NCBI RefSeq assembly: GCF_007992175.1
Contig: NZ_BJZT01000013.1
Span: 1-64,000, forward strand
Direction of reading: 5' to 3'
Source: Methylobacterium haplocladii
GTDB lineage: Bacteria; Pseudomonadota; Alphaproteobacteria; Rhizobiales; Beijerinckiaceae
DNA length: 64,000 nucleotides
Below the pieces are notes generated by a model, which searched no databases, had not been told where the DNA came from, and was given only the letters and a program-made list of their open reading frames with translations. This document shows, piece after piece, positions 56,427 to 64,000 of the stretch (within the stretch, counting starts at the first letter, position 1; every line of letters begins with the position of its first letter). The position numbers and the translations under genes are program-made.

Positions 56427-57383
56427 CTAGCGCTTGGCCAGCCCGTCGCGCACGGCCTTGGCGTTGCGGCGGATCGCCGGCCAGATCCAGGCACCGGAGG
56501 CGAGGTAGACGCCCGCGGGCATCGGCTTGAGGTCGACGGCGAGGCGTTCGGCCAAGCCCGGATTGGCGAGGCGGCCGATGGGGGCGTCGGTCTTGCGATA
56601 GACCACCGTGGTGTCCTCGCGCCAGTAATCGGTGTGCGGCACCAGGCCGGCGCGGCGGGCGAGGAGGTCGAAGGTCTCGCGGACGTAGCCGTGGACGTGG
56701 GCGAAGTGGAAACGCTCGTGCGGCGGCTTGCCGGTGGCGGCCATGTTCGGCACGGCCGCGTAGAGCACCCCGTCGGGCTTCAGCCAGCCGGCCAGCCGCT
56801 CCACGGCCTCGGCCGGGTTGCGCAGGTGCTCCAGCACGTGGTGCGTCGAGATCACGTCGAAATGCCCGGCGGGGAAGCGGCCCGCGTCTTCCGCCTCGTC
56901 CAGGACTTCGACGCCGTGATGCTCGCGGGCGTAATTGGCGTAGTCGCGGCCCGGCTCGACGCCGATCGCCTCGCAGCCGCGCCGGCGCGCTTCGGCCAGG
57001 AACTCGCCCGAGCCGGAGCCGAAATCCAGCAGCCGCGCGCCGGGCACGAGCTTGGCCGACAGGAGGTCGGCGCGAAACACCGCCTCGCGGGCCGAGCGGT
57101 TGAGGTGGTGGCGCGGCGGGCCGCCGGAGAAGGCGAGCTGGTAATCGGCGCGGTAGGAGGTGGTGTAGTACTCGGCGAGCTCGTCCGGTGTCGGCATCGG
57201 GTCGGTGCGGATCAGGCCGCACTGGACGCAGGCGATGGATTTCAGCGTCTTGAGCCGCCGGTCGGTCTCCGCGACGGTGATCGCCTCATGCGCGCCGCAC
57301 AGGTTGCAGGCGGCCGGTGCCCCCTTGTACGGGTAGCCCGTGAACGGCACGAAATGCTTCAGGAAGTAGTGGGGGGACGGCAT
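56427..57383 (-). CDS. SAM-dependent methyltransferase with N-terminal zinc-ribbon
   Basis: A 318-residue protein. The N-terminus has two CxxC pairs, CNLCG and CVQCGLIRTDPMP (probable zinc ribbon), followed by EYYTTSYRADY. The Rossmann methyltransferase fold shows motif I LLDFGSGSGEFLAEA, then VEPGRDYANYA and DVISTHHVLEHLRNPAEAV. It resembles family members that methylate sugars in surface glycans or quinone-like compounds, but the substrate is unknown. The ATG at 57381-57383 has CGGAGG upstream. The end is a helical tail (WPAIRRNAKAVRDGLAKR). Confidence 0.88.
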   Translation of the reverse strand: MPSPHYFLKHFVPFTGYPYKGAPAACNLCGAHEAITVAETDRRLKTLKSIACVQCGLIRTDPMPTPDELAEYYTTSYRADYQLAFSGGPPRHHLNRSAREAVFRADLLSAKLVPGARLLDFGSGSGEFLAEARRRGCEAIGVEPGRDYANYAREHHGVEVLDEAEDAGRFPAGHFDVISTHHVLEHLRNPAEAVERLAGWLKPDGVLYAAVPNMAATGKPPHERFHFAHVHGYVRETFDLLARRAGLVPHTDYWREDTTVVYRKTDAPIGRLANPGLAERLAVDLKPMPAGVYLASGAWIWPAIRRNAKAVRDGLAKR

Positions 57384-57596
57384 GCCGCGCTGGCCTCCGG
57401 GGCAATTTCGGGCGATGTGTGATCGGGTCGTGTGGCGAAAACACGATTGAGGACGGCTCGAGGATCGTCCGATGGCAACTCGAGACCGGCAGACTGCGCG
57501 CTTTGGCGCAAGATTAGCCTGCAGACAACCGGACCGCGTTCCCTCTATCGGCGTTGATCGTCCGCGGGGAGACGCCCTGCCGTGACCGGAAGCGTG

Positions 57597-58691
57597 ATGA
57601 ACGAACGCGTCGAGCCCAAGACCTTGCAGCCCGAGACCGTGCATTCGCACGAGCCCGTGCCTCTGCCGGTCGCGATCCCCACCATGCCGGGCGATCACCC
57701 GCGGGTGACGTGCGGCCGCGTCGGCGTGCTGCTCATGAATCTCGGCACGCCCGAGGGCACCAGCTACTGGCCGATGCGCCGCTATCTCAAGGAGTTCTTG
57801 TCGGACCGCCGCGTGATCGAGGTGCCGCGCCTGATCTGGTGGCCGCTCCTGAACCTCATCATCCTGACGAAGCGCCCCGGCCCCAAGGGCAAGGATTACG
57901 ACAGCGTCTGGAACAAGGAGCGTGACGAGGGTCCGCTGAAGACCATCACCCGCGGCCAGTCCGAAAAGCTGCAGGCGGCGATGGGCGACACGGTGCTGGT
58001 CGACTGGGCCATGCGCTACGGCAAGCCGGAGGTCTCGGTGCGCATCCAGGCGATGCTGGACGAGGGCTGCGACCGCATCCTGCTGGTGCCGCTCTACCCG
58101 CAATACGCCGCCGCCACCTCGGCCACCGCCTGCGACCAGGCCTTCAAGGCGCTGATGCAGATGCGCTGGCAGCCGACGGTGCGGGTCTCGCCGCCGTATC
58201 ACGACGACCCGGTCTACATCGAAGCGATGGCCGATTCGATTCGCGAGGGCCTCGCGAAGCTCGATTTCGAGCCCGAGGTGATTCTGACCTCGTTCCATGG
58301 GGTGCCCAAGAGCTACCTGCTCAAGGGTGATCCCTACCATTGTCAGTGCCTCAAGACCGGCCGGCTGATCCGCGAGAAGCTGGGCTATTCGACGGAGAAG
58401 ATGCGCGTCACCTTCCAGTCCCGTTTCGGCAACGAGGAATGGCTCAAGCCCTACACCGACGAGACGGTGATGGCTTTGGCCAAGTCCGGCGTGAAGCGCA
58501 TGGCGATCGTCGCCCCCGGGTTCACCGCCGACTGCCTGGAGACGCTGGAAGAACTCGACGGCGAGAACCGCCACTATTTCGAAGAAAACGGCGGCGAGCA
58601 CTACGCCTTCATCCCCTGCCTCAACGATTCCGATCTCGGCATGCGGGTGATCGAGAACGTGGTAAGACGGGAGCTGCAGGGCTGGATCTGA
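57597..58691 (+). CDS. hemH: Ferrochelatase
   Basis: A 364-residue enzyme inserting Fe2+ into protoporphyrin IX in the final step of heme synthesis. Motifs: VGVLLMNLGTPEGTSYWPMR, PLYPQYAAATSATACDQAF, the catalytic histidine in LTSFHGVPKSYLLKGDPYH, LGYSTEKMRVTFQSRFGNEEW and the glutamate in APGFTADCLETLEELDGENR. The gene may start at GTG 57582 or ATG 57597; both give an unusual 35-residue N-terminal extension, seen also in other alphaproteobacterial ferrochelatases. It is divergent from the methyltransferase gene. Confidence 0.95.
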   Translation: MNERVEPKTLQPETVHSHEPVPLPVAIPTMPGDHPRVTCGRVGVLLMNLGTPEGTSYWPMRRYLKEFLSDRRVIEVPRLIWWPLLNLIILTKRPGPKGKDYDSVWNKERDEGPLKTITRGQSEKLQAAMGDTVLVDWAMRYGKPEVSVRIQAMLDEGCDRILLVPLYPQYAAATSATACDQAFKALMQMRWQPTVRVSPPYHDDPVYIEAMADSIREGLAKLDFEPEVILTSFHGVPKSYLLKGDPYHCQCLKTGRLIREKLGYSTEKMRVTFQSRFGNEEWLKPYTDETVMALAKSGVKRMAIVAPGFTADCLETLEELDGENRHYFEENGGEHYAFIPCLNDSDLGMRVIENVVRRELQGWI

Positions 58692-58716
58692 GGCCCGCGT
58701 CGCCCGAGTCCGAGCC

Positions 58717-59013
58717 ATGGCCTCACTGCCGAACCCGGCCGCGGAGCGCCCGCTGGCCTTCGCCGTCCGCCACATCAACGCGTCCGCACGCGATCCGATC
58801 GATGCGCCGACGCTCCTCGCCGCGCTGATGGCGGAGACCGTGCCGGCCGCCTTTACGCATCATGTCCGCGCCTTCTTCGACGAAGTCGAGATCGAGACGA
58901 TCGGCGATCTCGTGCGCAGCGGGGCCGTCACTTATCCGATCCTCGCCCGCGGCGCCCGGCGCTGCCTCGCGCCCGGGCACGAAACGCGGCAGTGGCTCGA
59001 TGAGCGCGCCTGA
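58717..59013 (+). CDS. Small protein preceding AbiEii-like gene (possible antitoxin)
   Basis: A 98-residue soluble protein that I do not recognise: MASLPNPAAERPLAFAVRHI, then DAPTLLAALMAETVPAAFTH, DEVEIETIGDLVRSGAVTYP and REWL-like end. Its stop overlaps the start of the AbiEii-like nucleotidyltransferase by 14 bases, so the two are co-translated. It may be the antitoxin of an AbiE-type pair. It has no clear helix-turn-helix, unlike AbiEi proteins, so this remains a guess. Confidence 0.6.
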   Translation: MASLPNPAAERPLAFAVRHINASARDPIDAPTLLAALMAETVPAAFTHHVRAFFDEVEIETIGDLVRSGAVTYPILARGARRCLAPGHETRQWLDERA

Positions 59014-59680
59014 GACGCGCTGGCGGGAGCTTCTCGATCTCGCGCTGCCGGCCCTCGATCATGTTTTCGGAGCCGAAGCCGACGAGACGAAGCCTGCTCC
59101 TTGGACGCTCGGCGGTGGCACCGCCATCGCGCTCTCGATCGATCACCGCGTCAGCTACGACGTCGACCTCTTCGTTCCGACGGTTCCGTTGAAGCTGTTC
59201 ACGCCTGCCAGAAATCCGGCCGCGGCTCGCATCTCGCCGAATTTCCAATGGCCAGGCCATTCCCTGAAGTTCGAGCGGGCCGAAGGTGAAATCGATTTCC
59301 TCTCGCCGGTCCTGCAGACGGAGCCGGGCTATGGCTGGCGGGATTACGGCGCTCGCCGGATCCCGGTCGAGACGCCGGAAGAGGTCGTCGTCAAGAAAAT
59401 CCGCTTTCGCGCCGCGCGATTCACGGCGCGCGACGTCTTCGATCTCGCAGCCGTCGCGAACGTCAGGCCCGGTCTCGCAAAGCTGCTCGCCCAAGAGGTC
59501 TCCGACGCGCTCCAGCGGACCTGTGAAGCCCTGGAACTGCAGGCCGCGCGCGGGACAGAAGCGCTGGCGCAGAGCATCGTCCCGACACCGTCGTCCGCCG
59601 GCCTCGTGGCCGAGGCCTTCACGATCGGCCGCCGGGTGCTCGCGGAAGCCATCTTGCTGGCGGCCTCTCGACGGGCGTGA
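59000..59680 (+). CDS. AbiEii/AbiGii-like nucleotidyltransferase (toxin-like)
   Basis: A 226-residue protein. The nucleotidyltransferase motif is WTLGGGTAIALSIDHRVSYD, then DVDLF (the G-G-T and D-x-D metal-binding residues), followed by EIDFLSPV, TPEEVVVKKIRFRAARFTAR and DVFDLAAVANVRPGLAKLL, as in the AbiEii/toxin MenT family. Such enzymes transfer nucleotides to tRNA or other RNA and act as toxins or phage-abortive factors. The pair with the small upstream gene fits a type IV or abortive-infection system, but the usual AbiEi repressor-like partner is absent. Function is inferred. Confidence 0.78.
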   Translation: MSAPETRWRELLDLALPALDHVFGAEADETKPAPWTLGGGTAIALSIDHRVSYDVDLFVPTVPLKLFTPARNPAAARISPNFQWPGHSLKFERAEGEIDFLSPVLQTEPGYGWRDYGARRIPVETPEEVVVKKIRFRAARFTARDVFDLAAVANVRPGLAKLLAQEVSDALQRTCEALELQAARGTEALAQSIVPTPSSAGLVAEAFTIGRRVLAEAILLAASRRA

Positions 59681-59721
59681 ATGGCGGACGCGATTCGCAC
59701 CGCTCGACCGAGGAGGAGCGC

Positions 59722-60093
59722 ATGGACATCAAACCCGCCCTCGTCGCGGTCCTGCCCGCGAACGACCTCGACGCCTCCCAGGCCTTCTACACCCGGCTCG
59801 GTTTCCGTTGCGACGACGGCGCAGCCGGCTATCGCATCCTGACCCATCCGACTGGCGCCATGTTGCACCTCACGGCCGCGGTCGAAGGCTGGCTGGTGCG
59901 AGGCCGCAATCCATTCGGGCTCTATCTCTACGCGGCGGAGGTCGACGCGCTGGCCGAGCGTTTTGCCGGCGAAACCCTCGAGCCGGGCGGCGTCGAGGAC
60001 AAGCCCTGGGGCATGCGTGAATTCTCGCTGTCCGATCCCGACGAGACGCTGGTGCGGATCGGCTGGCCGCTGCGCCTGTTGCGGGGTGCGTGA
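59722..60093 (+). CDS. VOC superfamily (glyoxalase/bleomycin-resistance-like) protein
   Basis: A 123-residue vicinal-oxygen-chelate fold protein: ALVAVLPANDLDASQAFYTR, RLGFRC-type start, the beta-alpha-beta-beta-beta pattern, and GGVEDKPWGMREFSLSDPDE with the typical W-G-x-R-E-F motif. The family includes glyoxalases, dioxygenases and drug-binding proteins; no specific reaction can be named. An ideal AGGAGGAG site is just before the ATG at 59722. It lies 42 bases after the nucleotidyltransferase gene on the same strand. Confidence 0.85.
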   Translation: MDIKPALVAVLPANDLDASQAFYTRLGFRCDDGAAGYRILTHPTGAMLHLTAAVEGWLVRGRNPFGLYLYAAEVDALAERFAGETLEPGGVEDKPWGMREFSLSDPDETLVRIGWPLRLLRGA

Positions 60094-60149
60094 GCGGCGG
60101 TGCTAAACCCTTCCGCCGATTCCCTGGCCGGGTGTTCGAATCGGGGGAA

Positions 60150-60173
60150 CCGTCGCCTTGCGCGGAGCGACGG
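60150..60173 (+). terminator. Hairpin between the VOC gene and atpH
   Basis: CCGTCGC (60150-60156) pairs with GCGACGG (60167-60173) over a 10-base loop, 57 bases after the VOC stop. It has no T run, so termination is only one option. The ATP synthase promoter should lie between it and 60333. Confidence 0.35.
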
Positions 60174-60332
60174 TGCCATGCTACGGCCACCCCGCGCTGG
60201 AGGGGGGGTGTCGCCACCCGCCCGAATGCCCGGCGCATTCCCATTTTTCCACGGTTCGCCGAGCCGCCGCCCCGATCCTCGGCGGGCACGGTCCGCGGAA
60301 CCGGCGGGCACGAAACAAAAGAGAGCGGGCAG

Positions 60333-60899
60333 GTGGCGCAGAGCGGTTCCGACGGTACCCTGGTCTCCGGTGTGGCGGGCCGCTACGCGCTCGCCCTGTT
60401 CGAGCTGGCGCGTGACGAAAAGCAGATCGACGAGGTCTCCAAGAACCTCGATCAGTTCGACGCCATCTACAATGAGAGCGACGACCTGCGCCGCCTCGTG
60501 AGGAGCCCGGCCTATACCGCCGAGCAGCAGAAGCCCGCGATCGAGGCGATCCTGGCCAAGGTCGGCATCGGTGGCATCGCCGCCAACTTCATCAAGCTCA
60601 CGGCCGCCAACCGCCGCCTCTTCGCTCTCCCCGACATGATCCGCGGTTATCGCGAGAAGGTGCGGGAATCGAAGGGCATCGTGCGCGCCGAGGTGCGCGT
60701 CGCGGAGAAGCCCTCCGACGCCCTGATCCAGGAGATCGAGGCGACGCTCCGCGAAGTCGCCGGCTCCGAGATCGAGCTCGACCTCAAGGTCGATCCGAGC
60801 CTGATCGGCGGCATCGTCGTCAAGATCGGCTCCCGCATGGTCGACGCATCCCTGCGGACCAAGCTCAACGGTATCCGCCTCGCCATGCGCGCCGCCTGA
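60333..60899 (+). CDS. atpH: ATP synthase F1 subunit delta
   Basis: A 188-residue peripheral stalk subunit of F1. It begins VSGVAGRYALALFELARDEK, has IGGIAANFIKLTAANRRLFA, and ends LKVDPSLIGGIVVKIGSRMV with the C-terminal VDASLRTKLNGIRLAMRAA, all typical of OSCP/delta. The start is a GTG at 60333; longer frames upstream run through a low-complexity region. It is the first gene of the F1 operon, 68 bases before atpA. In alphaproteobacteria the F0 genes are at another locus, which fits here. Confidence 0.95.
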   Translation: MAQSGSDGTLVSGVAGRYALALFELARDEKQIDEVSKNLDQFDAIYNESDDLRRLVRSPAYTAEQQKPAIEAILAKVGIGGIAANFIKLTAANRRLFALPDMIRGYREKVRESKGIVRAEVRVAEKPSDALIQEIEATLREVAGSEIELDLKVDPSLIGGIVVKIGSRMVDASLRTKLNGIRLAMRAA

Positions 60900-60967
60900 A
60901 CGGGCACGCGCCGCACGGCTCATCCGAACACGCGACAGACGTCCGACACTCATAAGAAGGCCCGACG

Positions 60968-62497
<1,530 letters not shown>

Positions 62498-62511
62498 TCT
62501 CGCACACACCA

Positions 62512-62624
62512 CGTCATCCCGGGGCCGCGAAGCGGAACCCGGGATCCACTCACAAGCTCCGAGTTTCGGTATCGTCGCTCCCAGTCGTGGTTTCCGGGTT
62601 CGCCTGCGGCGCCCCGGAATGACG
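62512..62624. repeat. Extragenic palindromic repeat between atpA and atpG
   Basis: CGTCATCCCGGGGC (from 62512) and GCCCCGGAATGACG (to 62624) are inverted copies at the ends of a 113-base element with internal partly complementary GGATCC-like and GGGTTC segments. The ends look like a common alphaproteobacterial intergenic repeat of the form GTCATCCCGGGGC...GGAATGAC. It is transcribed within the operon and could form a large hairpin in the mRNA. Confidence 0.75.
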
Positions 62625-62661
62625 GTGACATGGAAGCGGCAAGGATTACGAAAGCTTCTCG

Positions 62662-63552
62662 ATGCCGAGTTTGAAGGATCTGCGGAATCGCATCACTTCG
62701 GTGAAGTCGACGCAGAAGATCACCAAGGCCATGCAGATGGTCGCCGCCGCCAAGCTGCGGCGCGCCCAGAACGCCGCCGAGAGCGGACGGCCCTACGCCG
62801 AGAAGATGTCCGCGACGCTCGGCAATCTCGCCGCGAACCTCGTGGGCGGCGTCGGCGCCCCGAAGCTGCTCTCGGGCACCGGTGAAGACAAGACCCATCT
62901 GCTCGTGGTCTGCACGGCCGATCGCGGCCTGTGCGGCGCCTTCAACTCGTCGATCGCGCGGCTTGCCGCCCGGCACGCCCGCAAGCTCCAGGGCGAGGGC
63001 AAGACGGTCAAGATCTTCACCGTCGGCAAGAAGGGCTACGACATGCTCCGCCGGCAGTTCCGGTCGGAGATCATCGAGAACATCGACATCCGCGGCACTA
63101 AGCCGGTGGACTACGCCTTCGCCAGCGAGATCGCGGACAAGATCCTCGGTCGCTTCGACGCCGGCGAGTTCGACGTCGCGACCCTGTTCTACTCGCAGTT
63201 CAAGTCGGTGATATCGCAGGTGCCGACGGCGCAGAAGCTGATCCCGGCCGAGCTGCCGAGCACCGACGGCAAGACCTCGACCGGCGCCTCGGCGGATGCC
63301 GCCATGGAGTTCGAGCCGAGCGAGGAGGCGATCCTCACGACGCTGCTGCCGAAGAACCTCACGGTGCAGGTCTACAAGGCGCTCCTCGAGAACGCCGCCT
63401 CCGAGCAGGGCTCGCGCATGAGCGCCATGGATTCCGCCACGCGCAACGCGGGCGAGATGATCAAGAAGCAGACGCAGATCTACAACCGCACGCGTCAGGC
63501 CATGATCACCAAGGAACTCATCGAGATCATTTCGGGCGCGGAAGCGCTCTGA
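62662..63552 (+). CDS. atpG: ATP synthase F1 subunit gamma
   Basis: A 296-residue central rotor shaft. The N-terminal coiled-coil strand [20 protein letters not shown] and [20 protein letters not shown], the middle Rossmann-like part ([20 protein letters not shown]) and the C-terminal helix [20 protein letters not shown] with [14 protein letters not shown] are all present. The ribosome binding site is weak. It lies between atpA and atpD with 85 bases to atpD. Confidence 0.97.
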   Translation: MPSLKDLRNRITSVKSTQKITKAMQMVAAAKLRRAQNAAESGRPYAEKMSATLGNLAANLVGGVGAPKLLSGTGEDKTHLLVVCTADRGLCGAFNSSIARLAARHARKLQGEGKTVKIFTVGKKGYDMLRRQFRSEIIENIDIRGTKPVDYAFASEIADKILGRFDAGEFDVATLFYSQFKSVISQVPTAQKLIPAELPSTDGKTSTGASADAAMEFEPSEEAILTTLLPKNLTVQVYKALLENAASEQGSRMSAMDSATRNAGEMIKKQTQIYNRTRQAMITKELIEIISGAEAL

Positions 63553-63637
63553 CCCACAGGGCGCTCTCCGACGGACCGGATGCCGGTTCGTCGCCAGGGA
63601 GCGCGACGCAACAGATCATCTGAAGGACACGCTCTCC

Positions 63638-64000
63638 ATGGCGAACACCGCTTCCCCCGCCACCAACTCCAAGGGCCGCATCACCCAGGTCATCGGCCCG
63701 GTGATCGACGTGCAGTTCGACGGCCACCTGCCGGAGATCCTGAACGCACTGGAGACCACCAACCAGGGCAACCGCCTCGTCCTCGAAGTGGCCCAGCAGC
63801 TCGGCGAGAGCACGGTCCGCTGCGTCGCCATGGACACCTCGGAAGGCCTCGTGCGCGGCCAGGAGGTCTCCGACACCGGCGCGCCGATCAAGGTGCCGGT
63901 CGGCCACAACACCCTCGGCCGCATCATGAACGTCATCGGCGAGCCGATCGACGAGGCCGGACCGATCCACTCGGACACGCTCCGCGCCATCCACCAGCCG
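63638..64000 (+). CDS. atpD: ATP synthase F1 subunit beta, 5' end only (partial)
   Basis: The first 121 codons of the catalytic subunit, cut by the right edge. After a short variable start ([20 protein letters not shown]) come [40 protein letters not shown] and the conserved [13 protein letters not shown]. The P-loop and catalytic residues lie beyond the window. It would be followed by atpC in the usual order. Confidence 0.97.
   Translation, partial: MANTASPATNSKGRITQVIGPVIDVQFDGHLPEILNALETTNQGNRLVLEVAQQLGESTVRCVAMDTSEGLVRGQEVSDTGAPIKVPVGHNTLGRIMNVIGEPIDEAGPIHSDTLRAIHQP

Overview
The window is GC-rich, gene-dense alphaproteobacterial DNA, most probably from a Methylobacterium/Methylorubrum-type member of the Hyphomicrobiales. 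This is an inference from gene content: an atpH-atpA-atpG-atpD operon, an IalB-family protein, a DUF1236 protein, HrcA, CobS/CobT, a DUF1289 protein next to a retropepsin-like protease, and many GTG starts. The high GC content produces long false open frames on the opposite strand throughout, and these were ignored.

Layout. 1-2020 (-): the N-terminal two thirds of a DUF4062-like/STAND NTPase that runs off the left edge. 2415-19951 (+): a surface block with a 4283-residue autotransporter adhesin, an IalB-like periplasmic protein and a large two-domain glycosyltransferase. 20072-25072: housekeeping genes (dusA, aspartic protease, DUF1289, cobS diverging from cobT), a stretch of broken gene remnants and a CsbD stress protein. 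25202-30393: a SnoaL-like protein, a membrane histidine kinase and a molybdenum/iron-sulfur oxidoreductase pair.

31064-41551 (all -) is the most interesting part. It looks like a compact, possibly undescribed lipopeptide or acylated-RiPP locus. In transcription order it encodes a NodF-like acyl carrier protein, a NodE/FabF-like ketosynthase, a MaoC/NodN-like dehydratase, a TolC outer-membrane channel, a 43-residue double-glycine precursor peptide, a class III aminotransferase, an LpxL/HtrB-like acyltransferase, an HlyD adaptor and a C39-peptidase ABC exporter (PCAT). The peptide has hydrophobic residues at -4, -7 and -12 from its GG site and the transporter keeps a full Cys-His-Asp peptidase triad. 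Peptide maturation and export are therefore well supported. Acylation and amination of the peptide are inferred from context only.

42199-50548: an inositol-monophosphatase family enzyme, cold-shock protein, several small hypothetical proteins, a DJ-1/PfpI protein, HrcA, a collagen-like DUF1236 protein, an MHS-type MFS transporter and an APH-like phosphotransferase. 50739-60093: alaS, a class A acid phosphatase, a FitAB/VapBC-type toxin-antitoxin pair with a palindromic operator, ung, a methyltransferase, hemH, an AbiEii-like nucleotidyltransferase with a small partner, and a VOC protein. 60333-64000: atpHAGD, with atpD cut by the right edge and an extragenic palindromic repeat between atpA and atpG.

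All calls come from reading the sequence. No database search, structure prediction or folding calculation was run.
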